DNA of 64,000 nucleotides from an uncultured Lachnospiraceae bacterium. Its GTDB lineage: Bacteria; Bacillota; Clostridia; Lachnospirales; Lachnospiraceae. Shown piece after piece: positions 9,603-18,587 of this stretch. Within the stretch, counting starts at the first letter, position 1. Each line of letters begins with the position of its first letter. The stretch lies in contig CAMEDC010000002.1 in assembly GCA_945913255.1 (NCBI GenBank), positions 83,153 to 147,152 of the forward strand. The letters run 5' to 3'. Under the pieces are notes generated by a model that did not search any database, was not told the origin of the DNA, and saw nothing but the letters and a program-made list of their open reading frames with translations. Position numbers and translations under genes: made by a program.

Positions 9603-10621
9603 AAGGTAACTCCCTTTTCGCCTGCCTCACAGTGTCCCACTACAAAAGGAGTCTCGCCTGCTGCCCTGACAGCCGCAACCGTCTTATCCACATCCGCAGG
9701 ATCAACTGCCAGAACCATGCCAAGACCCATGTTATAGGTATTGTACATCATCTTCTCTTCAATGTTTCCCGTCTTCTGCAGAAGCTTGAAGATAGGAGGA
9801 ATGTCATAGCTGTTTTTCTCCACAACGGCATTGATACCGTCGGGAAGCATTCTGGGAATATTCTCATAAAAACCGCCGCCTGTGATGTGGCTGCAGCCCT
9901 TCACGGTAACACCCGCATCCTTGATGGACTTCAGTGCCTTCACATAAATCTTTGTAGGTGCAATCAGCGCTTCTCCGAGAGTCGTTCCCAGTTCATCATA
10001 ATAAGTATCCAGACTCTCCCTCGTCATCTCAAACACCTTGCGAACCAGAGAGAAACCATTGGAGTGAACGCCGGAAGAAGCAATACCGATCAGGGTATCG
10101 CCGGCCTTGATATTCGCACCGGTAATCAAATCTTTTTCATCCACTACGCCTACCGCAAAGCCTGCCAGATCGTACTCATCCTCAGGCATCAGGCCGGGAT
10201 GCTCTGCCGTCTCACCACCAATCAGTGCCGCGCCTGCCTGCTTACAGCCCTCAGCCACACCCTTAACGATGGTGGCAATCTTTTCCGGATAATTCTTGCC
10301 GCAGGCTATGTAATCCAGGAAAAATAGCGGTTCACCGCCCGCACATGCCACATCATTGACACACATCGCCACGCAGTCAATGCCGATGGTATCATGCTTA
10401 TCCATCAGGAATGCCAGTTTTACCTTGGTGCCACAGCCATCTGTTCCCGACAGCAAAACGGGATTTTCCATATTCTTGATGGCATTCATGGAAAATGCAC
10501 CGGAAAAGCCTCCTAAGCCTCCCATAACTTCGGGACGCATCGTTCCCTTAACATACTGTTTCATCAATTCCACTGACTTGTATCCTGCCTCAATATCTAC
10601 TCCAGCCTTCTTATAATCCAT
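9596..10621 (-). CDS. purM: phosphoribosylformylglycinamidine cyclo-ligase (AIR synthetase)
   Basis: Closes the imidazole ring to make AIR from FGAM using ATP. 341 aa from the ATG at 10619-10621, preceded by AGGAG; the longer GTG start at 10642 lacks a ribosome site. PurM landmarks are [12 protein letters not shown] at the start, [47 protein letters not shown] and the C-terminal [18 protein letters not shown] block (here [15 protein letters not shown]). It is separated from purE by a hairpin and followed without a gap by purN. Confidence 0.95.
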   Translation of the reverse strand: MDYKKAGVDIEAGYKSVELMKQYVKGTMRPEVMGGLGGFSGAFSMNAIKNMENPVLLSGTDGCGTKVKLAFLMDKHDTIGIDCVAMCVNDVACAGGEPLFFLDYIACGKNYPEKIATIVKGVAEGCKQAGAALIGGETAEHPGLMPEDEYDLAGFAVGVVDEKDLITGANIKAGDTLIGIASSGVHSNGFSLVRKVFEMTRESLDTYYDELGTTLGEALIAPTKIYVKALKSIKDAGVTVKGCSHITGGGFYENIPRMLPDGINAVVEKNSYDIPPIFKLLQKTGNIEEKMMYNTYNMGLGMVLAVDPADVDKTVAAVRAAGETPFVVGHCEAGEKGVTLC

Positions 10622-10661
10622 TTTTCTCCTCATTTCCGCCACACAGGGCTTTGTTCTTCTG

Positions 10662-10724
10662 CTTGAGACTTAGAACTTCTTTGCGAAACACCCTCTGGTG
10701 TGAGCATTAGAAGTTCTTCTCAAG
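10662..10724 (-). other. long interrupted hairpin between purE and purM
   Basis: The arms CTTGAGACTTAGAACTTCT (10662-10680) and AGAAGTTCTTCTCAAG (10709-10724) pair with one small bulge, and an inner CACC-CTCT-GGTG mini-hairpin lies in the loop. It starts 3 bases after the purE stop. On the minus strand no T run follows, so it is more likely an mRNA processing or stability element, or partial attenuator, than a full terminator. Confidence 0.6.
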
Positions 10725-10727
10725 TTT

Positions 10728-11264
10728 TTACGCTTTAGTGGAATCCATGTATGCCTTATATCCAATTTCCTGCAGTTTCGCGTCCTTGGCTTCCACCTGT
10801 TTTTTCAGCTTCTCACTGTATGCCTTCAGCTTTTCAAGCAATTCCGCATCCGAAGTCGCCAGAATTTTTGCTGCCAGAAGTCCCGCATTGGCACCACCGT
10901 TAATTGCCACGGTAGCCACAGGAATGCCGGAGGGCATCTGCACAATAGAATACAGGGAATCCCTTCCTCCCAGTGAAGTTGTGTGCATGGGAATCCCAAT
11001 CACGGGCATGGGGAAAATTGCCGCACACATGCCCGGCAGATGCGCAGCCATTCCGGCTCCCGCAATGATTACCTTAAAGCCCTTCTCCTCAGCACTCTTC
11101 GCATATTCAAAGAACACATCCGGCTCTCTGTGTGCACTGATAATCGTCATCTCATAGGGGATGCCCAACTCCTCCAGAATATCCGCAGCCTTTGCCATAA
11201 CCGGCATATCGGAATCGCTGCCCATAACAATGCCGACACGCGGCATAATACCATCCTTCGCCAT
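10728..11264 (-). CDS. purE: N5-carboxyaminoimidazole ribonucleotide mutase
   Basis: Rearranges N5-CAIR to CAIR in purine synthesis. 178 aa from the ATG at 11262-11264, which has AAGGAGG (11270-11276) 5 bases upstream; the ATG at 11282 is poorer. Class I PurE motifs are GIVMGSDSDMPVM, SAHREPD, AGAGMAAHLPGM and GRDSLYSIVQMPSGIPVATVAI. First gene of the pur cluster; purK is not adjacent. No purine riboswitch is visible in the ~80-base leader. Confidence 0.95.
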   Translation of the reverse strand: MAKDGIMPRVGIVMGSDSDMPVMAKAADILEELGIPYEMTIISAHREPDVFFEYAKSAEEKGFKVIIAGAGMAAHLPGMCAAIFPMPVIGIPMHTTSLGGRDSLYSIVQMPSGIPVATVAINGGANAGLLAAKILATSDAELLEKLKAYSEKLKKQVEAKDAKLQEIGYKAYMDSTKA

Positions 11265-11361
11265 GATGTCCTCCTTATGCAATCAATCATTTTATCTCAA
11301 GTTTACTAAAATACGCAGATTTACGCAACCTCTAACTGACAAAATTCCAAAAACTTAATTT

Positions 11362-13401
11362 TTATTCATCAAAAGCCGCATTCAGTACTTCTGTACCGGG
11401 AAGTACAAATCTTCCTTCTTTGATAATGGCAATCCTCGTGCCGTCCTTTCTGACTGCCGTCAGTTCTCCCAATTCATCATAAGGGATTGTGATGTCCGTA
11501 TGGCAGTTAAAGTATGCTTCGGAAGGTTTTTCTTTACGGAGTCCGGAACAGGAATTTTCCTTTGCAACAATTTCCTTGCCATCCGGATTATATACTGTCA
11601 CATCCTCCGTGCCATGATAGCAGGTATCACCCACCGCAAAGTGAGGTCCTGTCTTCTCCGCAATCAGGATCGGCAGCTTTGCCTCCACATTCAGCTTTCT
11701 CGCCATCACATAAGCGGTAGTATTGGTTCCGATGGCGAACTCGCCCAACGGCAGCGTCTCGTGACGGAACAAAATATTTTCCTTCACAAAATTCCTGTTC
11801 TCCTCCTCAGAAGCAAAGTTGTCACAGGTGTAGTCCTTTATCATGCCATCCTCAAAGGTTATGGCAAGGTTTCGATACTCCAATCCTTCCAAAAATACCT
11901 TTGTCACATGGAGGAGTCCATTTGTCCCCTCCAGTACGGGAGAGGTAAATACCTCACCCACGGGAATGTTTACATCTGCCACGCAGTTTTCGAATATGGT
12001 CTCTTTCTCCGGATTCTTCAGCTTCCACAGATTCACTTTCAAATCCGTCCTGTTGTCCCCGCTTCCCTTGATTTCGCAGTAATCTGCTGTATCCAGTGCA
12101 TCAATCAGCTTCTGTTGTACATCGCGATAAAGCATATAATCCAGGGTATTGAGTTTGATGGTCTCAGCAAACAGTTCCTGAAAAACATCCCCCACCTCAG
12201 GCACCGGGAACGCGATGATGGTAAAACTGCGCTCCTCCTCGATGATATACTCCTCCGTGATTGCCCGGTTCTGACTCATGAATTCCACCCAAAGCTTATT
12301 CTGCTCCTCAGAAAGCTTCAGAGCCTCCTTCTTGTTCACCGGATTGAACTCCTTCTCGCCAAAGGTCTCCACTACGGCAGGACCTGCGTAACCCCTCGCA
12401 TCTTCCCTGTATTTTTCAAATGCGGTGCGCTGCACCTCGAGCCTGCGGTTCATATAATTTCTGTCCCAGAAAAGAGCTTTGTCATCCTTGTGGTCATAGG
12501 TGTACTGGCGGTTGACAGTTCCACCGTCCACATGTGTATCGCAGATAACCGGTTTCAGCCCAAGTTTCTCAAAGTTTTCGATAGACCGGCGTATCATTCG
12601 CTCAAACCCGATATGATATCTGACTTCCGCTGTTTTCTTCTTGCTCAAATCCTTACCGGTCACTTCAAAGCCGATGCGATACCCCTCTGTATAGGTGTCT
12701 GCCATGGTAGCAATCGTCTCTTCCGGAAGACTCGCCAGATATTTTGCCGTTTCCAGTTCATTCTCATCCACATACTTTCCGTACGCATAGAGATATCTCA
12801 CATCGTTCAGGTTACTGCTGCAGACAATCTCTGCTGCTCGGCAGCCTTCCGGACACACCAGCTGCCGGACACTGCGCTCTGTTCGAATATCTGCATAATC
12901 ACTCACAAACCAGTAAAGTGTCTTACGGATATCCTCTTTGGAAGGCAATTCCCGGTTTTCGCTCCACTCGTAGGTAAAGGCCGCGTAAATCTCCGCAAAC
13001 AGTTCCAATGCGATAACAACCAGCTCCAGTTCTCCGCCGTATAAATATTCAATCGTATCACGCAGCTCACTGTAAAGGAAAGAAAGTTCCTGACCGTACT
13101 CACCCAGCTGTTTCACCGCATAAGCCGGATTTCCGTAGCTTTCCTCATAATGTTCCGGCAAAATGTCTGTAAACAGAGCATGATTGCGCTCTTTCAATTC
13201 TTCCAACGAAGCCGTTTTCAGGCCGCCCTCATCCAAAAATTTCTTCGTATCGTCCAAAAGGAGAATGAATCCCGACATTTTATCAAAATAGTCCTTCAAT
13301 TCCTTCTTTTCAAAATTCTCCTTAGGAATCTCACGGATCCTGTCTATGACAAGCTGATAACGCTCCTCAAGGACAGCTGTGTTTTTTTCCATCTCTACCA
13401 T
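11362..13401 (-). CDS. M29-type aminopeptidase with long N-terminal extension
   Basis: About 679 aa. The C-terminal half carries M29 (AmpS/PepT-like) metal-ligand regions: GTNTTAYVMARKL, GPHFAVGDTC and CHTDITIPYDELG, whose H and D are expected cobalt/zinc ligands. Classic M29 enzymes are ~410 aa; here the first ~270 residues are an extra, charged, mostly helical domain. Likely a cytoplasmic aminopeptidase in peptide turnover. The start is uncertain: the ATG at 13401 has only a weak AAAGTGAG site, and a GTG at 13413 is also open. No signal peptide. Confidence 0.75.
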   Translation of the reverse strand: MVEMEKNTAVLEERYQLVIDRIREIPKENFEKKELKDYFDKMSGFILLLDDTKKFLDEGGLKTASLEELKERNHALFTDILPEHYEESYGNPAYAVKQLGEYGQELSFLYSELRDTIEYLYGGELELVVIALELFAEIYAAFTYEWSENRELPSKEDIRKTLYWFVSDYADIRTERSVRQLVCPEGCRAAEIVCSSNLNDVRYLYAYGKYVDENELETAKYLASLPEETIATMADTYTEGYRIGFEVTGKDLSKKKTAEVRYHIGFERMIRRSIENFEKLGLKPVICDTHVDGGTVNRQYTYDHKDDKALFWDRNYMNRRLEVQRTAFEKYREDARGYAGPAVVETFGEKEFNPVNKKEALKLSEEQNKLWVEFMSQNRAITEEYIIEEERSFTIIAFPVPEVGDVFQELFAETIKLNTLDYMLYRDVQQKLIDALDTADYCEIKGSGDNRTDLKVNLWKLKNPEKETIFENCVADVNIPVGEVFTSPVLEGTNGLLHVTKVFLEGLEYRNLAITFEDGMIKDYTCDNFASEEENRNFVKENILFRHETLPLGEFAIGTNTTAYVMARKLNVEAKLPILIAEKTGPHFAVGDTCYHGTEDVTVYNPDGKEIVAKENSCSGLRKEKPSEAYFNCHTDITIPYDELGELTAVRKDGTRIAIIKEGRFVLPGTEVLNAAFDE

Positions 13402-13427
13402 AATTAATCTCACTTTCTTACTAAATT

Positions 13428-13748
13428 CTACAAATTAGCACCGGCATATAAAATCAGGCTGACGCCTCCCAGAGCGGCAAGATTCAGCAGTACTCCCAGC
13501 ACCGGAAACAACCTGTAATAACTCTTGTCCCTGACTGTCACAATCCCAAGCACCAGTCCCACCAGGGAAAACAGCATAGCAAGAAGCCCGGTAAACCCAT
13601 AGTTCACCGCGGCCTCTCCATCGTTTCGATATGCCTGGAAAAGCACAATTCCCAGAGAAGCAAGACTGATGATTCCCAGAATCGTAGCCATAATTCCCCT
13701 GTCGGAATGTCTTTTGTTGGTAAAAATGTAGCCTTTTCTTTTCTTCAT
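13428..13748 (-). CDS. small three-helix membrane protein (DUF6142-like)
   Basis: 106 aa with a basic N-terminus (MKKRKGYIFTNKRHSDRG) and three hydrophobic helices (about 20-38, 51-72, 82-104). It resembles small integral membrane proteins grouped as DUF6142 in Lachnospiraceae; I assign this from memory of the YIFTNK...RG start and could not check it. Function unknown. The start has a weak ribosome site; an internal ATG (MATILGII) has AGGGGAATT upstream and could be the true one. Confidence 0.6.
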   Translation of the reverse strand: MKKRKGYIFTNKRHSDRGIMATILGIISLASLGIVLFQAYRNDGEAAVNYGFTGLLAMLFSLVGLVLGIVTVRDKSYYRLFPVLGVLLNLAALGGVSLILYAGANL

Positions 13749-13760
13749 AAAAACTCTAAA

Positions 13761-13805
13761 CGGGCACTTTCCAAAGAGATTCCTATGCCTCTCAGAAAAT
13801 GCCCG
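13761..13805 (-). terminator. stem-loop after the 50-aa membrane protein gene
   Basis: The outer arms CGGGCACTTTC / GAAAATGCCCG pair with one mismatch, and GTTTAGAGTTTTT follows on the minus strand. A moderate intrinsic terminator between the 50-aa gene and the DUF6142-like gene. Confidence 0.5.
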
Positions 13806-13819
13806 AAACAGCTCCTGCC

Positions 13820-13972
13820 TTAAAATAAAATTTTGGATTTTCCTGCGATCAGTTTACCGCCGGTTACAATCAGCAGTATCCCTGTCACAATCCCCACAAC
13901 AAGGGTAACCACACCTACCGCAATATTGGTTGCTCCCGCACCCTTCATTACCTTATAAACCTTCTGTTCCAT
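13820..13972 (-). CDS. 50-aa small membrane protein
   Basis: A 50-residue protein starting MEQKVYKVMKGAG at 13972, with GAAGGGAGC upstream on the minus strand. One long hydrophobic hairpin or helix (NIAVGVVTLVVGIVTGILLIVTGG written in two halves around G-I-V) is followed by a basic tail (KLIAGKSKILF). A longer in-frame extension to 14071 overlaps the pyrE end and has no ribosome site. Small proteins of this look are common as hypotheticals in Lachnospiraceae. Function unknown. Confidence 0.65.
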   Translation of the reverse strand: MEQKVYKVMKGAGATNIAVGVVTLVVGIVTGILLIVTGGKLIAGKSKILF

Positions 13973-14039
13973 GATTTTGCTCCCTTCCTGTCTTTTCTCT
14001 CCCGTCACCAGGATATCATTCTCTTCACTCATTTTCTCA

Positions 14040-14717
14040 TTAAGCACCATATGTTTCATAATATTCGTCAATCGCCGCCTTTATTGTATCGTCAATATAA
14101 ATCTGTCCTTTGTATGGTCTGTTATACAGATGTTCAATTACTTCCTTCATGGTAACAATGGCATGTGCATCAAAGCCGTATTTTTCCTTGATTTCATCCA
14201 GTGCACTCATCTTACCGCCAAGTCCGATTTCCATACGATTCAAAGAAACCATAAGGCCGATAATCGTTACATCTGCAGCTCCCCGCACCTTCGGCACGGT
14301 TTCTTCCATGGACTTTCCGGAAGTGGTGACATCTTCAATCATGATCACTCTGTCCCCGTCCTTTAAGGTGCTTCCCAGAAAGCTTCCCTTATCCGCACCA
14401 TGGTCTTTTTCCTCTTTGCGGTCGGAACAGTAGCGAATCTCTTTTCCGTATAATTTGCTGTATGCCACTGCCGTTACCACACTGATGGGAATACCCTTAT
14501 AGGCAGGTCCGAACAATACGTCAAAATCATCACCGTAATTTTCGTGAATTGCCTTTGCATAATACTCTCCCAGTCTCATCAGCTGGCTTCCTGTCACATA
14601 TGCTCCAGCATTCATAAAGAACGGAGACTTTCTCCCGCTTTTTAATGTAAACTCGCCAAACTTCATCACCTGGCTGTCTACCATAAACTCGATAAATTCC
14701 TGCTTGTACTGTTCCAT
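14040..14717 (-). CDS. pyrE: orotate phosphoribosyltransferase
   Basis: Converts orotate and PRPP to OMP in pyrimidine synthesis. 225 aa from the ATG at 14717 (AGGAGTGACAGGA upstream). The N-terminal FGEFTLKSGRKSPFFMNAG block, substrate residues FGPAYKGIP and the PRPP loop (VIMIEDVTTSGKSMEE) are all present. The partner decarboxylase pyrF is separate, at about 34 kb. Confidence 0.95.
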   Translation of the reverse strand: MEQYKQEFIEFMVDSQVMKFGEFTLKSGRKSPFFMNAGAYVTGSQLMRLGEYYAKAIHENYGDDFDVLFGPAYKGIPISVVTAVAYSKLYGKEIRYCSDRKEEKDHGADKGSFLGSTLKDGDRVIMIEDVTTSGKSMEETVPKVRGAADVTIIGLMVSLNRMEIGLGGKMSALDEIKEKYGFDAHAIVTMKEVIEHLYNRPYKGQIYIDDTIKAAIDEYYETYGA

Positions 14718-14808
14718 TCCTGTCACTCCTTGTTCTATGTTTCTTCTCTTATGCTTTCGTAATCGTTCCCAGTCTATCACAGAAACAGGATTTTTTCAAC
14801 TCACCACA

Positions 14809-15570
14809 CTACTTTCCCATTGCCTTTCTTCTCTCAAAGAAATCATCTACAGACTTAATAATGTCCTCCGGCGGCATCGTCTTCAACAGATAACCCTCCG
14901 GCTTCAGGCTCATAACCTGCATGACACTCTCTCTGTCTCCTTTGCTGGTCAGGAAGATAACTGGAATATCCGCAAATTCCATCTCACTGCGAATCATGCC
15001 CAGCACCTGTTTTCCGTCCACTATGGGCATCTCATAATCCAGAAGAACCAGATCCGGACGGTTTGTGGACAGATACTTGATTGCCATAGCCCCGGAATTC
15101 GCCAGAATCACCTGATACTTATCCTCCAGCCACCCCTTTACATTCCGCAACATGGCACCGGAATCATCCACCACAAGAATTTTCTTCTTCGTATGTTTTC
15201 CGCAGGTCTTTAAATAAGAATCAATTTCCTCCGCTACTTCACCCACATTGATGGGACGCAGGAATTCCTTCTGTACAAGGTGCTTGGGCAAAACGCCGTA
15301 AATTGTCTGAATCTCCTGGGTATCACCGGTAATAAATACCGGCAGATCATGCTCCACCGCCGTATCCTTCAGATAAATCAGCCCCTGCTGCATCTGCGCA
15401 AGTTCTTCATCGGCAAAAATGTAGATTGCATCCGCATCTTTCATCACTTTGCTCAGTTCATCTGTCTTTGCGGGAGCAATCTTCACCTCATATTCTGCTT
15501 CTTCCAACTTTTTTTTCAGTGCTGACAACAGGTATCCCTGTGCTTCCGATACAATCAATAATTTGTTCAT
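14809..15570 (-). CDS. response regulator with N-terminal pseudo-receiver and C-terminal CheY-like receiver
   Basis: 253 aa. Residues 1-120 look like a degenerate receiver without a clear phospho-acceptor. Residues 129-250 form a full receiver: acidic pair D135-D136, phospho-acceptor D178 in LVLLDYEMP, T208 and K210. There is no DNA-binding domain, so output is probably by protein contact, as for CheY. It follows the FIST and chemoreceptor genes, which suggests that it is the output or adaptation partner of that soluble sensory module (inference). A promoter-like element lies ~45 bases upstream. Confidence 0.8.
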   Translation of the reverse strand: MNKLLIVSEAQGYLLSALKKKLEEAEYEVKIAPAKTDELSKVMKDADAIYIFADEELAQMQQGLIYLKDTAVEHDLPVFITGDTQEIQTIYGVLPKHLVQKEFLRPINVGEVAEEIDSYLKTCGKHTKKKILVVDDSGAMLRNVKGWLEDKYQVILANSGAMAIKYLSTNRPDLVLLDYEMPIVDGKQVLGMIRSEMEFADIPVIFLTSKGDRESVMQVMSLKPEGYLLKTMPPEDIIKSVDDFFERRKAMGK

Positions 15571-15609
15571 TTGACCGCACCCCCATCATTTGTATTCCTA
15601 ATACTGTTT

Positions 15610-15654
15610 ATTTTACACACAAAAGAGAGATTCCGCAAGTGGAATCCCCCTTTA
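15610..15654 (-). promoter_or_regulatory. duplicated terminator/promoter element, copy 1
   Basis: A hairpin (GGATTCCACTTGCGGAATC core) with a T-rich tail ends the chemoreceptor transcript. Embedded on the minus strand is -35 TTGCGG (15633-15638), 17-bp spacer, -10 TAAAAT (15610-15615), which could start the response-regulator transcript. A near copy lies at 17810-17850 before the FIST gene. Confidence 0.55.
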
Positions 15655-15657
15655 TCA

Positions 15658-16599
15658 CTACATCTCATCAACAATGGGCTTAATCTGGGAAAGCATATTG
15701 TCCATATCTTCAAACATGGAGCTTTTTGTAGTACCCAGCCGATTGGCTCTGGCAATGTGTTCCAGCACCTTCTGATACTGTCCTTCCGTCTCCTCAAAAT
15801 GACTGTTTACTTCCTGTAAATCTCCATCGGAAGTCTTGATGGCATCTTCAATCTGACGCTGCACATCTTCCGCTCCGCCTGCTGCCTCCATAATCTTGTC
15901 AAACATCTCATAAGTGCCATCAACTTTATCCATACTCTGAACAAGTGCTTCTTTGGACATAGCAATACTGTCGTTCAGTTTTCCCGTGCCCTCCTCCACA
16001 TCAGTGATACTCAAATCTACTGTATTCACAAGGTTCTTGATTTCATTGGCAAGGTTCTTTACCTGTACTGCAACCACAGCAAACCCTTTTCCCTGCTCTC
16101 CTGCACGGGCTGCTTCAATGGAAGCATTCAGTGCAAGCATATTGGTCTGGTTGGCAATGGAAATAATCTGCTTCATGCACTCTTTGATTTTCTGTACGGA
16201 TTCCTGGAATTCCGTAAAAGTTTCCTGTATTTCTGTAAAGTGATCCTGCACCTGTCCGGAGCTTTCCCGCAGGCTTCCCACCTGTTGCTGTGCCTGTTCT
16301 ACGGAAGCCACAATATTTTTCTCCACCTCCGCAAACTGACCGGAAATCTCCCCCACCGATGCAAAGCGGTCATGAAAGGATTCCAGTTTTTCTCGGAGTA
16401 TCGTATCCTCCGCCAACACTTCGTCGAAAGCAAGCTGCACCTCTCTCAGTTCCTGTAAAGATTCCACTTCCTTCAATACCAGCTGCTTCTGATAGTCCTT
16501 CAGGCTATCCGCCACATGAACCACCGGATATAAATTTATCTTTTCTGTAGATGCTGCTTCCATCTGCTCTTGATTTGTTTTCTTTTGAAATAAAGCCAT
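15658..16599 (-). CDS. soluble methyl-accepting chemotaxis protein
   Basis: 313 aa from the ATG at 16599 (GAAGGAGGAG upstream). No transmembrane segment, so a cytoplasmic receptor. Long coiled coils surround the highly conserved chemoreceptor tip: [20 protein letters not shown] then [20 protein letters not shown] (about residues 145-180), the CheA/CheW contact region. The N-terminal ~60 residues carry no recognisable sensor domain, so the signal may come from the FIST protein encoded 21 bp upstream. No cheA or flagellar gene is in the window. Confidence 0.9.
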   Translation of the reverse strand: MALFQKKTNQEQMEAASTEKINLYPVVHVADSLKDYQKQLVLKEVESLQELREVQLAFDEVLAEDTILREKLESFHDRFASVGEISGQFAEVEKNIVASVEQAQQQVGSLRESSGQVQDHFTEIQETFTEFQESVQKIKECMKQIISIANQTNMLALNASIEAARAGEQGKGFAVVAVQVKNLANEIKNLVNTVDLSITDVEEGTGKLNDSIAMSKEALVQSMDKVDGTYEMFDKIMEAAGGAEDVQRQIEDAIKTSDGDLQEVNSHFEETEGQYQKVLEHIARANRLGTTKSSMFEDMDNMLSQIKPIVDEM

Positions 16600-16620
16600 T
16601 CCTTTCTCCTCCTTCACAGT

Positions 16621-17673
16621 CTACTCAAACACGACACAAGTCATGGACTGGTTCACAAATTGATTGTTGCAATGTTCTCCGTAACCAATCAATCCTGCAT
16701 GATTTCCAACCACACTCATGGAATCCAAATATTCCTGCATAGTATGATTCTGTGTAAAAAGAAGGTACCGGAACAGACAATTTACTGAGAAAATACCGGA
16801 AATATGAGAAAAATCCTGTTTCATACTCTGTATGGTTTCTTCTACAATCTTCTGATAATCCTTTAATTCCAAAATAGTCAGCACATCAGAGTCATTCACC
16901 TGTCTGTAGCAGGCAAGCCCGTTTCCTACTACTTCCTTAATGGAAATGATACACACATCATCTCCTTTTACCTTCCCGATAGGATTTTTAAAGGTCTGAG
17001 AGGTGATATCACTTTCTTTAATATGTAAGATATCTTCATAAACCTGCTTGGCCGGCTTACCGTTGAGTTCTCCAATGTAGTATTTGCTTCTGTCCGTTTT
17101 TGACGCAATTAAACGATAATCAGCAAGAGGTCTGTACATATTTTCCTTATATACCTTGACTTTTCCACCCTGATTTTTCACCAGTGCATAGGCAACCGCA
17201 TCGTTGTATATTTTGCCGTTTGCAGATATCTTTCCGGCATCCCCGGTTCCGCCCATCAACTGTATGCGTGCTTTTCCCAGTACACTAAACATGGTTGTCA
17301 GCACACAGGCATCGTTTCCGGCACAGAAATCGATACACACCGTATCCCGTTCGGAAGCGCCTACCTTTTTCACGTCCTTCTCCAAACGTTCAATGTATTT
17401 TACCGGCATGACAGATACCTGTTCCAATACATTGGCTACTGCCGTAACCCCGGCAAAGGCCACAACACCTACACCTTTCTCCACAACTTTGGTATCATAG
17501 GACATACCGATGCAACCGATGCTGGGAACACCCGGATAAAGCTGTTCCAATTCTGCCACATGCGCTTCAAACTGATCTGCATTGGACATCAAAAGAAGCA
17601 TCTCCGGCTGTTGTAACCCCCTTACAGCTTCCTTTAAATTTCCTGACTGACTCTTTCCGAAAAATTGTTTCAC
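16621..17673 (-). CDS. FIST-domain sensor protein
   Basis: About 350 aa with FIST_N (residues ~20-210; MLLLMSN, PSIGCIGMSYD, MGGTGDAGK) and FIST_C (~220-345; LACYRQVNDSDVL, FSVNCLFRYLLF, GYGEHCNNQFVNQSMTCVVF). FIST proteins are predicted to bind small ligands, often amino acids, and to pass signals to partner transducers. Genomic linkage to a chemoreceptor and a receiver supports a sensory role. Start: GTG at 17671-17673 with AGGGGA about 12 bases upstream gives a natural N-terminus (MKQFFGKSQ); a TTG at 17712 is also open but has no clear ribosome site. Confidence 0.85.
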   Translation of the reverse strand: MKQFFGKSQSGNLKEAVRGLQQPEMLLLMSNADQFEAHVAELEQLYPGVPSIGCIGMSYDTKVVEKGVGVVAFAGVTAVANVLEQVSVMPVKYIERLEKDVKKVGASERDTVCIDFCAGNDACVLTTMFSVLGKARIQLMGGTGDAGKISANGKIYNDAVAYALVKNQGGKVKVYKENMYRPLADYRLIASKTDRSKYYIGELNGKPAKQVYEDILHIKESDITSQTFKNPIGKVKGDDVCIISIKEVVGNGLACYRQVNDSDVLTILELKDYQKIVEETIQSMKQDFSHISGIFSVNCLFRYLLFTQNHTMQEYLDSMSVVGNHAGLIGYGEHCNNQFVNQSMTCVVFE

Positions 17674-17809
17674 GATTGTTTTTTTCCCCTTCCCTTGTGT
17701 ATTTTGTTCCAACCTATATTATCTCACCGCTCAGCTAATTATCATAATTATATAACCAATTCACCAAATAATCAACTGAAATCAGACACTTTTCAGTTCA
17801 ACATCAGGA

Positions 17810-17850
17810 TTTTACACACAAAAAGGAGATTCCAAGTGGAGTCTCCCTTT
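17810..17850 (-). promoter_or_regulatory. duplicated terminator/promoter element, copy 2
   Basis: Hairpin GGGAGACTCCACTTGGAATC / CTCCTTTTTG plus TGTGTGTAAAAT on the minus strand, closely matching copy 1 at 15610-15654. It ends the thrH transcript and its TAAAAT may serve as a -10 for the FIST gene, though the TTGGAA -35 candidate has only a 15-bp spacer here. The rest of 17713-17901 holds no gene. Confidence 0.55.
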
Positions 17851-17901
17851 GCATTTCTTCCATATGTTCGTGGTTGCATTTCCATGCTTAAATTGCCATG
17901 T

Positions 17902-18504
17902 CTAGTTCAGTTCTTTCTTAATTGCCGCCAACAGCTCCTCATAGTCTTCAAAAGCAGGAAGTTCGGGATTATCTGCCTTAATCTTATCCGTACTCTTGAA
18001 CAGGAACCCTGCTTTACTGGCCTTTATCATACCAAGGTCATTGTAGCTGTCTCCACTTGCAATCGTTTCATACCCAATGGACTGCAACGCCTTGACCGTC
18101 GTCAGCTTAGAATTCTCAATTCTCATCTTAAATTCGGTTATCTCCCCGTTCTCTGCAACCTCCAGAGAGTTACAGAAAATGGTGGGCCAACCCAGTTTTT
18201 TCATAAGAGGTGTTGCAAACTGGGTAAAGGTGTCGCTGATAATAATCACCTGGGTCAGGCTTCTCAGTTCGTCCAGAAACTCTTTTGCTCCGGGTATCGG
18301 GTCAATGGTAGCAATGGTGTCCTGAATCTCCTTTAAGCCAAGCCCGTGCTCTTTTAGAATGCCGATACGCCATCTCATCAATTTATCATAGTCCGGCTCA
18401 TCCCTGGTGGTTCTCTTTAACTCCGGAATACCGCTCGCCTCGGCAAAGGCAATCCAGATTTCAGGTACAAGCACGCCTTCCAAATCCAAACAAACAATGT
18501 TCAT
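17902..18504 (-). CDS. thrH: ThrH-like phosphoserine phosphatase / homoserine phosphotransferase
   Basis: 200-aa HAD-superfamily phosphatase. Motif I is CLDLEGVLVPE (D-x-E in place of D-x-D, a ThrH hallmark), motif II VIIISDTFTQF, the motif III lysine lies in the LTTVKAL region and motif IV is ASGDSYNDLGMI. ThrH removes phosphate from phosphoserine and can transfer it to homoserine, linking serine and threonine metabolism. AGGAGG-type site before the ATG at 18504. It is followed by a terminator, so it is probably monocistronic, next to the amino-acid transport operon. Confidence 0.88.
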   Translation of the reverse strand: MNIVCLDLEGVLVPEIWIAFAEASGIPELKRTTRDEPDYDKLMRWRIGILKEHGLGLKEIQDTIATIDPIPGAKEFLDELRSLTQVIIISDTFTQFATPLMKKLGWPTIFCNSLEVAENGEITEFKMRIENSKLTTVKALQSIGYETIASGDSYNDLGMIKASKAGFLFKSTDKIKADNPELPAFEDYEELLAAIKKELN

Positions 18505-18587
18505 CTTAGTTTCCTCCGATTGATTTCCTGTTGGTACTTTTTCGAATTACACAGCTAAAGTATACACGAAATCAATCGTCCGGTCAA

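Noticed and set aside
11265..11361. Purine riboswitch before purE
   Set aside because: The ~97-base leader lacks the conserved purine aptamer core.
10107..13044. Long plus-strand frames opposite purM and the M29 gene (one over 500 codons)
   Set aside because: No ribosome site or family similarity; the opposite strand has conserved enzymes.
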